Shown: positions 19,905 to 27,911 of the stretch, piece by piece
Numbering within the stretch: the stretch's first letter is position 1
How the letters are laid out: each line of letters starts with the position of its first letter
Assembly: GCA_028101445.1 (NCBI GenBank)
Contig: JAOHKR010000001.1
Coordinates: 85,028-149,027, forward strand
Source of the DNA: Candidatus Pelagibacter sp.
GTDB lineage: Bacteria > Pseudomonadota > Alphaproteobacteria > Pelagibacterales > Pelagibacteraceae
Length of the DNA stretch: 64,000 nucleotides
Reading direction: 5' to 3'
The notes under the pieces: generated by a model
Database searches by the model: none
What the model saw: only the letters and a program-made list of their open reading frames with translations
What the model was told of the DNA's origin: nothing
Translations under genes and position numbers: made by a program

Positions 19905-21216
19905 TAGCTAATTCTTTTATTTCAATTGACTTTTCTTTACCTGTACTAAGATTTCTTAAGGTTGGCTTGCTTGATTTTATCTCATCTTCACCATACAGAA
20001 TAACAGCGGGTGATTTGATCTTATTTGCATATTCCATTTGTTTTTTTAATTTGCTCTCGCCTGGATAAATTTCAGTACTAATTCCAGCATTTCTTAATAA
20101 TGTTTGTAAACCAATATATTCCTTCATCGAATTTTTATCAAAAATACAAATGACAACTGGTTTTGATTGTTTTACTTTAAATTCTTTTTTTTGCATTAAA
20201 GCGTAAACTAATCGATCTAAGCCTATTGAAATCCCAGTTGCTGGGGCTTCAAAATTTCCAAAATTATTTACTAAGTTATCGTACCTACCTCCTCCACCGA
20301 TTGAGCCAAATTGAATTATCTTTCCTTTATTATTTTTTACGTCAAATTTTAAATTCACCTCAAATATTGGACCCGTATAATACTCAAGTCCTCTTATAAT
20401 AGATGGATCAAATTCAAAATTGTTGAAGTTATAATCTTTAAATAATTTAATAATTTCTTGAAGGTCTTCTGTTTCTGGTGATTTTTTCTTTAACTCATTC
20501 TCTATAGCTTCTATATTAGAGGAACTTAAATTAGCTCCCTTAGTAAAATCTCCTGATTTATCTTTTCTTCCATCACCAAGTAATTGGTTAACTCCTTCCC
20601 AGTCTAAGCGATCTAATTTATCTAAAGCTCTAAGAGCGGTTAATTTTTGTTCATTATTGTCTATATTTATTCTTTTAAATAATTCTTCTGTAATTTTTCT
20701 AGAAGAGATTTTAACAATGTATTCCTCTTTATTTAATCCACATTTTTCGAGAATTTCTGAAATCATAACACACAGCTCAACATCTGCTTGTAAGCTTTTT
20801 GTTCCTACAAAATCAGCATCAAATTGTAAGAATTCTCTAAATCTTCCAGGTCCTGGTTTTTCATTTCTCCAGACAGTTCCCAGTTGATATCTTTTAAATG
20901 GTTTTTGTATTTCTAAGTAATTTTTTGCTACATAACGTGCTAACGGAGCTGTTAGGTCATATCTGAGAGATAACCATTTATTTTCGTCTTGAAATGAAAA
21001 AACTCCTTCATCCGGCCTATCTTTATCTGGTAAGAATTTTCCAATACTTTCTGAGTACTCAAAACTTGGTGTTTCAAGGTATTGAAAACCATACTTAATC
21101 ATAACTTCTTTAATATTTGAAATTATAAAATCACGTACGAGTAATTCTTTTTCTTGTCTGTCTACAAACCCTAATGGAAGTTCCTTAGGTGGTTTGTTGT
21201 TTTTTTCTTTTTTCAT
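19882..21216 (-). CDS. hisS: Histidyl-tRNA synthetase
   Basis: HisRS charges tRNA-His. I choose the ATG at 21214-21216, giving 444 residues; the open frame upstream reads through the tRNA-His gene and is not protein. Class II motif 2 reads RNEKPGPGRFREF, with PGPGR where E. coli-type enzymes have PQxGR, matching the alphaproteobacterial group whose tRNA-His lacks G-1. The HisA motif RGLEYYTG and GGGRYDNL are present, followed by a C-terminal anticodon-binding domain. The start is only four bases after the tRNA CCA, with no ribosome-binding site. It overlaps hisZ by 23 bases. Confidence 0.95.
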   Translation of the reverse strand: MKKEKNNKPPKELPLGFVDRQEKELLVRDFIISNIKEVMIKYGFQYLETPSFEYSESIGKFLPDKDRPDEGVFSFQDENKWLSLRYDLTAPLARYVAKNYLEIQKPFKRYQLGTVWRNEKPGPGRFREFLQFDADFVGTKSLQADVELCVMISEILEKCGLNKEEYIVKISSRKITEELFKRINIDNNEQKLTALRALDKLDRLDWEGVNQLLGDGRKDKSGDFTKGANLSSSNIEAIENELKKKSPETEDLQEIIKLFKDYNFNNFEFDPSIIRGLEYYTGPIFEVNLKFDVKNNKGKIIQFGSIGGGGRYDNLVNNFGNFEAPATGISIGLDRLVYALMQKKEFKVKQSKPVVICIFDKNSMKEYIGLQTLLRNAGISTEIYPGESKLKKQMEYANKIKSPAVILYGEDEIKSSKPTLRNLSTGKEKSIEIKELANEIKKII

Positions 21217-21220
21217 TTTT

Positions 21221-21297
21221 TGGTACAGTAGGGTGGATTCGAACCACCGACCCCTAGTTCCACAAACTAGTGCTCTAACCAACTGAGCTACTACTGC
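21221..21297 (-). tRNA. tRNA-His (GTG), encoded CCA, no G-1
   Basis: The minus strand folds as a full cloverleaf: acceptor GCAGTAG/CTACTGT, D arm with AGTTGGTTAG, anticodon stem CTAGT/ACTAG with loop TTGTGGA (anticodon GTG), T arm GGTGG-TTCGAAT-CCACC, and an encoded CCA. The first pair is a G-U wobble. Position -1 is T, not G, and the discriminator is A73, unlike the G-1:C73 identity element of most bacteria. This A73 form is known from a large alphaproteobacterial group with a matching HisRS. The gene lies four bases upstream of hisS on the same strand. Confidence 0.96.
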
Positions 21298-21529
21298 ATC
21301 CTTTTTGTTTTTATCTTAATTTTTATTAAATTTATATATGTTTGATTATAAGCTAAGCAATAGCCTAGCATGCATTCCGTGAGAATGTGTTCTTAGTGTA
21401 GAAATTTTGTATTTTATAATCATTTATTGTTATTTTAGAAATAATTGTGTCTTTTTTAAGGAATATTAGCGGGACAGAACAATATTGCTAAAGTTAAGTC
21501 CCGATAAATTTTGATTTAGGAAATAAGAT
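21298..21529. other. Intergenic region with two hairpins between cspA and tRNA-His
   Basis: This 232-base stretch holds no convincing reading frame. It contains a stem CGGGAC (21470-21475) with GTCCCG (21498-21503) around a 22-base loop that itself includes the palindrome CAATATTG, and a smaller hairpin CATTC-CGTGA-GAATG (21373-21387). Neither is followed by a clear T run in either direction. The first lies just downstream of cspA and could mark its 3' end or an unrecognised small RNA. The function is unknown. Confidence 0.5.
21345..21350 (-). promoter_or_regulatory. Candidate -10 box upstream of tRNA-His
   Basis: TATAAT is read on the minus strand at 21350-21345, about 48 bases before the mature tRNA 5' end. 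No good -35 hexamer is seen at the expected 16-18 base spacing. If used, it would drive tRNA-His, hisS, hisZ and hisG as one transcript. Confidence 0.35.
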
Positions 21530-21739
21530 TTAAGCTTTCTGCAATTTTACTGCTGAAGGACCTTTGTCTCCGTTCTCTACTTCAAATGTAAGTTCATCAC
21601 CTTCATTTAAGTAATTCAAACCAGCTTCTTTAACTGCTGAAGAATGAACGAATACGTCTTTTTCTTTGTCTTCTCTTTCAATGAAACCATATCCTTTAGT
21701 ACCATTGAACCACTTTACTTTACCTTTTAGTGTACTCAT
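21530..21739 (-). CDS. Cold-shock domain protein
   Basis: The 69-residue protein is a single cold-shock domain (OB fold) that binds single-stranded RNA and DNA. RNP1 is seen as [10 protein letters not shown] near 15-24 and RNP2 as VFVHSSAV near 29-36; the beginning [15 protein letters not shown] is diagnostic. The 5' leader has an AAGGA ribosome-binding site and a perfect 8-bp hairpin, a possible temperature-sensitive element. Codon use is relatively G/C-rich, suggesting strong expression. It cannot be told whether it is cold-induced or constitutive (CspE-like). Confidence 0.95.
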   Translation of the reverse strand: MSTLKGKVKWFNGTKGYGFIEREDKEKDVFVHSSAVKEAGLNYLNEGDELTFEVENGDKGPSAVKLQKA

Positions 21740-21771
21740 ATTATTTGTTTTTCCTTATTTATATTAACTTT

Positions 21772-21790
21772 AACTAATCATAGATTAGTT
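21772..21790 (-). promoter_or_regulatory. Hairpin in the cspA 5' leader
   Basis: AACTAATC (21772-21779) and GATTAGTT (21783-21790) form a perfect 8-bp stem with a three-base loop. It lies 32 bases upstream of the cspA start on the transcribed strand and would be at or near the 5' end if the promoter at 21799-21827 is used. Structured leaders controlling translation and stability are known for cold-shock genes; the role here is inferred. Confidence 0.5.
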
Positions 21791-21798
21791 ATTTTCAT

Positions 21799-21827
21799 CT
21801 TAAATAGCTTTGAGTAATGAAAGTCAA
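21799..21827 (-). promoter_or_regulatory. Candidate cspA promoter
   Basis: On the minus strand TTGACT (21827-21822) is followed after 17 bases by TTTAAG (21804-21799), with TATTTA overlapping as an alternative -10. The -35 matches sigma-70 in five of six positions, the -10 is weak. The start point would fall at about 21792, just before the leader hairpin. Confidence 0.4.
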
Positions 21828-21880
21828 TAGATGAAAATATTTTTTACTAGTAGTGTTTTTTTGCAACAATTGACTAAATA

Positions 21881-22984
21881 TTAAAATAAAAGAGTAATTA
21901 AGCCGGTAATTGCTATTAAACCTACCCCTATATAAGCAAGTTTAAACCTATTAACGTGGTCCCTAAGTTTTTGTAAACCTGATTCTTTGTAACTTAGGCT
22001 GCCTTCTGTGTTACTTGATCTACTAAAGCCTTGACCTCTTCCTATCTGTAGAAATTTTGATTTCCTGTGATCATAAACTTCTTCTTTGGTGTAATTTTCA
22101 AAATTTTTTAAGTTTTTTATTATTGAATGCTTTAAATCTAAAGAAATACTTTCAGGATCTCTATGTGCCCCACCTAGAGGCTCAGATATAATTTCATCAA
22201 TTACTCCAAGCTCCAACAAATCTTTAGCTGTCATTTTCATTGCTTCAGCTGCTTGCAATGATTTGCTTGGATCTCTCCAAAGAATTGATGCGCAACCCTC
22301 TGGTGATATTACAGAGTAAATAGAATTTTCTAACATGATAACTTTATTTGAAGAAGCTAAGGCTATTGCCCCTCCAGAACCACCTTCTCCGATTATAATT
22401 GAGATGTTTGGAACCGTTAATGACATACAACACTCTATTGAATTTGCTATTGCTGAAGCTTGACCTCTTTGCTCTGCTCCTAAACCAGGATAAGCACCAG
22501 GTGTATCAATAAAACTTACAACCGGTATTTGAAAACGATCAGCTAACTTCATTAGCCTAATACATTTTCTATATCCTTCTGGCCTCATCATGCCAAAATT
22601 TCTTTCTATTCTACTATTCAAGTCTTCACCTTTTTCTTGACCAATTATTAAAACTGATTTGTTGTCTATTAAACCGAATCCTGCAATAACAGATTTATCA
22701 TCACCGAAATATCTATCGCCTGATAATAAAGTAAACTGAGAAAAAATTTTCTTTATGTAAAAGTTTGCTTTAGGCCTATCTTCGTGTCTTGCAACTTGTG
22801 TTCTTTGCCAGCTATTTAAATTTGAATAAATTTCTTTTAATTTTATATTAATTTCATTTTCTGTATTTTTTATTTTTTTTGTATCTACTTCTGAAATTCC
22901 TTCAGCACCAAAAGGGCTTTTTAAACCATCAACGTCTTGCTCTAATGCTTTAATTTCTTTTTCAAATTCTAAATAATTTTTCAT
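21881..22984 (-). CDS. accA: Acetyl-CoA carboxylase carboxyltransferase alpha, with C-terminal membrane tail
   Basis: AccA with AccD moves the carboxyl group from biotin to acetyl-CoA to make malonyl-CoA. The core (about 1-318) has the expected MKNYLEFEKEI start, GDRYFGDD, SFIDTPGAYPGLGAEQRGQ and GEGGSGGAIAL. The protein is 367 residues, about 50 longer than usual. The extra tail is a linker followed by a hydrophobic segment LAYIGVGLIAITGLITLLF at the very end, which would form a tail anchor. accD lies far away at 53 kb. The gene is divergent from glcB with 60 bases between. The enzymatic call is certain; membrane attachment is inferred. Confidence 0.94.
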   Translation of the reverse strand: MKNYLEFEKEIKALEQDVDGLKSPFGAEGISEVDTKKIKNTENEINIKLKEIYSNLNSWQRTQVARHEDRPKANFYIKKIFSQFTLLSGDRYFGDDKSVIAGFGLIDNKSVLIIGQEKGEDLNSRIERNFGMMRPEGYRKCIRLMKLADRFQIPVVSFIDTPGAYPGLGAEQRGQASAIANSIECCMSLTVPNISIIIGEGGSGGAIALASSNKVIMLENSIYSVISPEGCASILWRDPSKSLQAAEAMKMTAKDLLELGVIDEIISEPLGGAHRDPESISLDLKHSIIKNLKNFENYTKEEVYDHRKSKFLQIGRGQGFSRSSNTEGSLSYKESGLQKLRDHVNRFKLAYIGVGLIAITGLITLLF

Positions 22985-22996
22985 AAATTTGTATTA

Positions 22997-23010
22997 TAAT
23001 ACTAGTATTA
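22997..23010. repeat. 14-bp perfect palindrome between accA and glcB
   Basis: TAATACT and AGTATTA form a perfect inverted repeat with no spacer in the 60-base region between the divergent accA and glcB starts. It lies upstream of a TATAAT-like -10 for glcB (23022-23027) and close to the accA start (22984). Its position fits an operator for a dimeric repressor controlling both genes. AT-rich palindromes also arise by chance, so this is a candidate only. Confidence 0.4.
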
Positions 23011-23021
23011 ATATATTATAT

Positions 23022-23027
23022 TATAAT
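23022..23027 (+). promoter_or_regulatory. Candidate -10 box of glcB
   Basis: TATAAT lies 17 bases before the glcB ATG, giving a predicted leader of about 11 bases. No matching TTGACA is visible. If correct, the leader is far too short for any riboswitch. Confidence 0.4.
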
Positions 23028-23044
23028 GTAAAGATCGGACTACT

Positions 23045-25213
23045 ATGAGTGTAATTGATAAAAATGGCCTTAAAATTAGTTTAGTTTTGTTTGACTTTAT
23101 TAATAATGAGGCTTTGCCGGGGACTAATATTAAATCAGATGATTTTTGGAACAAATTTGAAAAAGTAGTACACGAACTTTCCCCGATAAATAAAAATTTA
23201 TTAAAAAAAAGAGAAATTATTCAAAAAAAAATTGATGAATGGCATAAAAATAATAAAGGCCAAGATCTAGATAAAAAAAAATATTTAACTTTTTTAAAGT
23301 CAATTTCTTATATCACTGATGAAAAAGAAAATTTTAAAATAGAAACATCAAATGTAGATGAAGAAATTGCTTCTTTAGCAGGACCGCAGCTAGTGGTTCC
23401 CGTTGACAACGCTAGGTATGCTTTAAATGCTGCAAATGCACGATGGGGAAGCTTATACGACGCTTTGTACGGAACAGATGTTATTTCTGGAAGTAGAGGA
23501 AAGGGATATAATGAAGAAAGAGGAAAAAAAGTTATTAAATATGTTAAAAATTTTTTAGATGAGACAGCTCCTCTTTCTAATTCTAGCTGGCAGAATGTAT
23601 CAAAAATAGAAATTAGAAATGAAGATGTGGTTTTTATTGTAGATAACAAAGAAAATGTTTTAAAAAATAAAAATCAATTTACTGGTTATAATGGTGAAAA
23701 AAGTAATCCTTCATCAATTTTAATTAAAAATAATAATCTTCATATAGATATTTTAATAGACTCTAACCACATGATTGGAAAATCTGACAAAGCTTCTATT
23801 TCGGATGTTGTGGTAGAGTCAGCTTTATCTACAATTATTGACAATGAAGATTCGGTTGCCGCTGTTGATGGTGAAGATAAAGTAAAATGTTATCGTAATT
23901 GGCTAGGACTAATGAAAGGTGACTTAACTGCCAATATGGAAAAAAATGGAAAAAAATTTGTTAGAAAATTAAATTCTAATAGAAACTATATTTCAAAAAA
24001 TGGGAAAGAAATAAGTCTTCACGGAAGAGCTCTTTTATTAAACAGGAATGTAGGTCATTTGATGACCAATCCAGCAATTATATTAAAGGATGGATCTGAA
24101 ATACCTGAGGGTATCATGGATGCTTTTGTTTCTACACTATGTGCTTTACATGACTTTAAAAATAAAAAAAATTCAAGAACTGGATCAGTTTATATCGTTA
24201 AACCAAAAATGCACGGGCCTGAAGAAGTGGAGTTTACTAACCTACTTTTTGGTAAAGTAGAAGAAGCTTTAGGAATAAAACAATATTCTATTAAAGTTGG
24301 CATAATGGATGAAGAGAGAAGAACCACGGTAAATTTAAAAGAGTGTATAAGAAAAGTAAAAAAAAGAATAGTTTTTATAAATACTGGTTTTTTGGATCGA
24401 ACTGGTGATGAAATGCACACTTCCTTTGAAGCCGGACCAATGATTTTTAAAGGGGAAATGAAAAAATCAACTTGGTTAAATACATATGAAAATTGGAACG
24501 TTGAAGTTGGTTTAGACTGTGGCTTTTCAGGAAAAGCACAAATTGGGAAAGGCATGTGGGCTATGCCAGATCAAATGGCAAATATGATGGAACAAAAAAT
24601 TGGTCATCCAAAATCAGGAGCTAATTGCGCGTGGGTTCCTTCTCCTACTGCAGCAACATTACACTCCTTGCACTATCACAAAGTAAATGTATTTAAAGAA
24701 CAGGATAAGATTAAATCCAGAAATAGGGCAAAATTAAATGATATTTTAGAAATACCAAAAGCCGATAGGCCTAATTGGTCTACTGATGATATCAATCGTG
24801 AATTAGAAAATAACGCTCAAGGTATTATTGGCTATGTTGTTAGATGGATTGATCAAGGCGTTGGTTGTTCGAAAGTTCCTGATATTAATAATATTGGTTT
24901 AATGGAAGATAGGGCTACATTAAGAATATCATCTCAACATATAGCTAATTGGTTGCATCACGGCATTTGTACAAATGATCAAGTAATGAAGATTATGAAA
25001 AAAATGGCAACAATAGTAGATGAACAAAATGAAAAAGATCCTGCCTACAATCGAAGTGGGAGATCTGCTTATAAAAAAATGTCAGATAATTTTGAAAATT
25101 CTATTGCTTTTGCAGCAGCATGTGAATTAGTTTTTAAAGGCAGAGTTCAGCCGTCAGGTTATACGGAGCCTTTGTTGCATCAAAAAAGACTAGAAAAAAA
25201 GGCAAATAACTAA
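23045..25213 (+). CDS. glcB: Malate synthase G
   Basis: GlcB condenses glyoxylate with acetyl-CoA to malate. The 722-residue length is that of the G form (E. coli 723), not the shorter A form. Conserved segments include [21 protein letters not shown] (shortened family block) near 113-132, [16 protein letters not shown], the active-site [14 protein letters not shown] and [13 protein letters not shown], and [20 protein letters not shown] near the catalytic Asp. In described SAR11 a glycine riboswitch precedes this gene; here only 60 bases separate it from accA. It converges on recR with a four-base overlap. Confidence 0.96.
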   Translation: MSVIDKNGLKISLVLFDFINNEALPGTNIKSDDFWNKFEKVVHELSPINKNLLKKREIIQKKIDEWHKNNKGQDLDKKKYLTFLKSISYITDEKENFKIETSNVDEEIASLAGPQLVVPVDNARYALNAANARWGSLYDALYGTDVISGSRGKGYNEERGKKVIKYVKNFLDETAPLSNSSWQNVSKIEIRNEDVVFIVDNKENVLKNKNQFTGYNGEKSNPSSILIKNNNLHIDILIDSNHMIGKSDKASISDVVVESALSTIIDNEDSVAAVDGEDKVKCYRNWLGLMKGDLTANMEKNGKKFVRKLNSNRNYISKNGKEISLHGRALLLNRNVGHLMTNPAIILKDGSEIPEGIMDAFVSTLCALHDFKNKKNSRTGSVYIVKPKMHGPEEVEFTNLLFGKVEEALGIKQYSIKVGIMDEERRTTVNLKECIRKVKKRIVFINTGFLDRTGDEMHTSFEAGPMIFKGEMKKSTWLNTYENWNVEVGLDCGFSGKAQIGKGMWAMPDQMANMMEQKIGHPKSGANCAWVPSPTAATLHSLHYHKVNVFKEQDKIKSRNRAKLNDILEIPKADRPNWSTDDINRELENNAQGIIGYVVRWIDQGVGCSKVPDINNIGLMEDRATLRISSQHIANWLHHGICTNDQVMKIMKKMATIVDEQNEKDPAYNRSGRSAYKKMSDNFENSIAFAAACELVFKGRVQPSGYTEPLLHQKRLEKKANN

Positions 25214-25815
25214 CCACTGGTAACAGGAACTCTGTTCTTGAAAGCTGAAAATAAAGTACCATCATCTAGCTGTTCAATTTCTCCACCTACTGGTAAACCT
25301 TGAGCTAATTTGGTGATTTTAAGCTTATTTTCTTTGATGGTATCTTCAATGTAATGAGCTGTAGTTTGACCTTCAACTGTAGCACTTGTAGCTATAATAA
25401 CTTCTTTTAAATTATTTCTTTTAATTCTTTTGACTAGAGACTCTATTAGTAAATTCTTTTGTTCGTAATTTTCATTAGAATTTAAAGTACCTCCTAAAAT
25501 ATGGTAATGGCCCTTATAAATGTTTGCAGAATCAATTACCCACATATCCGCTAAGTTTTCTACCACACAAATTTTATCATAGGAATTATCAGAGGAACAA
25601 ATACAAACTTTATCGATAATTTTTAAGTTTCCACAATCAATACATCTTACAACTTTTTTATAAACTTGGGCTAAAGATTTAGCTAATGGTTTAATCATAT
25701 TATCTTTATTGTTAATTAATTTTAAAATTATTCTCTTTGCTGATTTTGGACCTAAACCAGGTAACTTAGAAAATTGTTGAATAAGTTCACTTATTTCTGG
25801 AATATCGTTATTCAT
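25210..25815 (-). CDS. recR: Recombination mediator RecR
   Basis: RecR acts with RecO (and RecF) in loading RecA at gaps. The 201-residue protein has the N-terminal helix-hairpin-helix [12 protein letters not shown], a cysteine cluster at 58, 61, 71 and 73, a Toprim domain with VVENLADMW and YHILGGTLN, and the [15 protein letters not shown] segment. The second cysteine pair is C-I-C, one residue shorter than the usual CxxC. It forms a dnaX-ybaB-recR unit with one-base junctions, a widely conserved order. Confidence 0.94.
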   Translation of the reverse strand: MNNDIPEISELIQQFSKLPGLGPKSAKRIILKLINNKDNMIKPLAKSLAQVYKKVVRCIDCGNLKIIDKVCICSSDNSYDKICVVENLADMWVIDSANIYKGHYHILGGTLNSNENYEQKNLLIESLVKRIKRNNLKEVIIATSATVEGQTTAHYIEDTIKENKLKITKLAQGLPVGGEIEQLDDGTLFSAFKNRVPVTSG

Positions 25816-26135
25816 TAAAAAGGTAATTTAAAATCTAAAGGCAAATTGAGTCCACCGGTCACTTTTGATAGTTCTTCTGCGGACTTCTTTTTTAAGTTTT
25901 CTTTCGCATTGTTGTATGCTGCTATTATTAAATCATTAATAATTTCTTGGTTTTCCTTTTTTGCTTCTTCATTAATTATTATAGATTTTAATTCATAATC
26001 TCCTGATAGAATAACTTTAACAAGATTTCCGCCTGCCTCACCCTCGACTTCAATTTTCTTTATTTTATCTTGAGCTTCTTTCATTTTGTCCTGCATGTCC
26101 TTAGCCTTTGATAGCATATCTGAAAAATTAGTCAT
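25815..26135 (-). CDS. Nucleoid-associated protein YbaB/EbfC
   Basis: The 106-residue protein has the YbaB pattern of an N-terminal helix rich in Met, Lys and Gln (MLSKAKDMQDKMKEAQDKI), followed by a beta-sheet core with VEGEAGGNLVKVILSG and a C-terminal LPLDFKLPF. Members form tweezer-like dimers that bind DNA. It sits between dnaX and recR with shared stop/start bases on both sides, as in most bacteria. It is not known whether it acts with RecR or DnaX here. Confidence 0.92.
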   Translation of the reverse strand: MTNFSDMLSKAKDMQDKMKEAQDKIKKIEVEGEAGGNLVKVILSGDYELKSIIINEEAKKENQEIINDLIIAAYNNAKENLKKKSAEELSKVTGGLNLPLDFKLPF

Positions 26136-27808
26136 TATTCCTCTTCTTTAAGATCAATTAGTTTTGCATCAGGAAAGGCTTTTTGAACATCTTGAGCAAT
26201 TTTACTTTTTTTAAATTCTTCAATTCTATTAGTTTTGTTTTCTAAATTTTTTTCATAAAAACTTTTAGCATCTGTATTTTTACTTAAAGATATAATCCAT
26301 CTATCACCTGTCCATAATACAAGTTTTTCAGTAAGGTTTTTAATAAAGTTTTTATTTAGTTTTTCGTTAAAACTGATGTCTATATTCCCTTTATTAAAAC
26401 TTACTAGTTTTACATTTCTCTCAAGGTCATATTTAAGTTCAATTTCTTTTTCTTTATTTGCTTTATCAATTAAATCTTTAAAACTTTTAATTTCAATTTT
26501 TGTTGATTGACTTTCTTTAAATAAATTTTTTATGGGATTAGTTTTAATTTGATCTATACTTTTAAGCTGGTTTTTAATTTGATTGGGAGCATTATTCTCT
26601 ATCAACTTATCTTCATTTTTTTTACCAATTAAATTATCTTCTAAAATTTTATTGGACGTATTATCTGAGGGTAAGACTACCTTTCTGTCATCAATATTTT
26701 TTAAATGTGTAAGTTGCATGATATACATTTCTAACATCAGGTTTTCATTTCCAATAATTTTTAAATCATCAATGGTTTTAATCGTTAACTGCCAAAATAA
26801 ACTGATATCTTGCATATCTATATTTTTTGAGTACTGGTCCACCATTTGAACCTCTGCTTCTGATACTGATATATCTTTTTCAATAGGTCCTAAACTTATC
26901 CTTCTACTAAAAAGATAAAGCACCTCTAAAATATCATTTAAGAAATTTTTAGCATCTAGTCCATTGTCAATAAGCTCATGAAGAAATTGTAGAGCATTTT
27001 TTTCATTACCACTTAGAACTTCTTTAAATAAAGAAATTATTTTACTTTTATCTGCTAATCCAAGCATTTGTCTCACATCCGGCTCTTCAATTTTTTTATT
27101 TTCATCAATTGATTGAGAAATTAATGCTCTGTCTAATAATGAAATAGAGTCCCGAACCGATCCTTCTGAAGTTCTTGCAATTAATTTAATTGCGTCATTT
27201 GATATTTTCCCTTTTTCTTTATCAACAATTTTTTTCAGATGTTCGCATAGTTGCTCAACACTTACTCTTTTAAGATCAAATCTTTGACATCGAGAAAGGA
27301 TAGTAACAGGTATTTTCCTTACTTCTGTTGTAGCTAAAATAAATTTTAAACTTGGCGGTGGTTCCTCTAAAGTTTTTAGTAAACCATTAAAAGCTTGTTT
27401 TGAAAGCATGTGCACTTCATCAATAATAAATATTTTAAACTTTGCACTTGTTGGGCTATATTTTGAATTTTCAATTAACTCTCTAATGTCATCAATACCA
27501 GTTTTAGAAGCGGCGTCCATTTCTAAAATATCAATGTGATTGGAGTTTATAATTTCTTGGCATGTTGGACAAAATTTTTCACTCGAACATGAAACATTTG
27601 AATTGTCATTTTTTTGACAATTTAAAGCTTTGGCAATTAATCTTGCTGTTGTTGTTTTTCCAACACCTCTTATTCCAGTTAAAAGGTATGCATTTGGAGT
27701 TTTATTAAGTTTGATTGCATTGGTTATTGTTTGTGCCATTATTTCTTGGCCAATCAAATCTTTGAATTCTTGAGGTCTGTATTTAAGTGCTAGAATTTTG
27801 TTTATCAT
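26135..27808 (-). CDS. dnaX: DNA polymerase III gamma/tau subunit DnaX
   Basis: DnaX is the clamp-loader motor. I start at the ATG at 27806-27808 (557 residues); the upstream in-frame codons fall in the SRP RNA. The Walker A GIRGVGKTTTAR is near 44-55, a four-Cys zinc module follows (LNC, VSC, FCPTC), then DEVHMLSKQAFNGLLKTLEEPP, shortened, and sensor 1 ILATTE. An A8 run at codons 396-398 (A AAA AAT, then TGA in the -1 frame) could yield a 398-residue gamma-like form. The start is seven bases after the SRP RNA and has no ribosome-binding site. Confidence 0.95.
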   Translation of the reverse strand: MINKILALKYRPQEFKDLIGQEIMAQTITNAIKLNKTPNAYLLTGIRGVGKTTTARLIAKALNCQKNDNSNVSCSSEKFCPTCQEIINSNHIDILEMDAASKTGIDDIRELIENSKYSPTSAKFKIFIIDEVHMLSKQAFNGLLKTLEEPPPSLKFILATTEVRKIPVTILSRCQRFDLKRVSVEQLCEHLKKIVDKEKGKISNDAIKLIARTSEGSVRDSISLLDRALISQSIDENKKIEEPDVRQMLGLADKSKIISLFKEVLSGNEKNALQFLHELIDNGLDAKNFLNDILEVLYLFSRRISLGPIEKDISVSEAEVQMVDQYSKNIDMQDISLFWQLTIKTIDDLKIIGNENLMLEMYIMQLTHLKNIDDRKVVLPSDNTSNKILEDNLIGKKNEDKLIENNAPNQIKNQLKSIDQIKTNPIKNLFKESQSTKIEIKSFKDLIDKANKEKEIELKYDLERNVKLVSFNKGNIDISFNEKLNKNFIKNLTEKLVLWTGDRWIISLSKNTDAKSFYEKNLENKTNRIEEFKKSKIAQDVQKAFPDAKLIDLKEEE

Positions 27809-27815
27809 TACTAAA

Positions 27816-27905
27816 GAGGCAGGCAACAACCTGAATAATTTTCACTACGGCTGCTTCTTTTCAGATCTGACCGGGTTTATGAAACATTCACCTGATGCCA
27901 ACCTC
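27816..27905 (-). ncRNA. ffs: Signal recognition particle RNA (4.5S type)
   Basis: The minus strand carries the universal SRP domain IV: GGTCAGATCTGAAAAGAAGC then AGCC, which folds into the conserved asymmetric loop and a GAAA tetraloop. The ends GAGG (27905-27902) and CCTC (27819-27816) pair, giving a rod-like RNA of about 90 bases. This RNA binds Ffh and targets membrane proteins. Placement next to dnaX is common in alphaproteobacteria. A promoter-like TTGTAG-N18-TATACT ends about seven bases before the predicted 5' end. Exact ends are inferred from pairing. Confidence 0.93.
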
Positions 27906-27911
27906 AATATG

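Noticed and set aside
21217..21282. N-terminal extension of HisRS by 22 codons
   Set aside because: These codons are the antisense-free reading of the tRNA-His T arm and anticodon region; the HisRS family starts near the ATG at 21216.
22985..23044. Glycine riboswitch upstream of glcB
   Set aside because: The whole gap is 60 bases, too short for even a single glycine aptamer, and no consensus is visible.
27809..27829. Upstream start of DnaX within the SRP RNA
   Set aside because: The seven extra codons overlap the SRP RNA 3' end; DnaX proteins begin at the MINKILALKYRP-like start.
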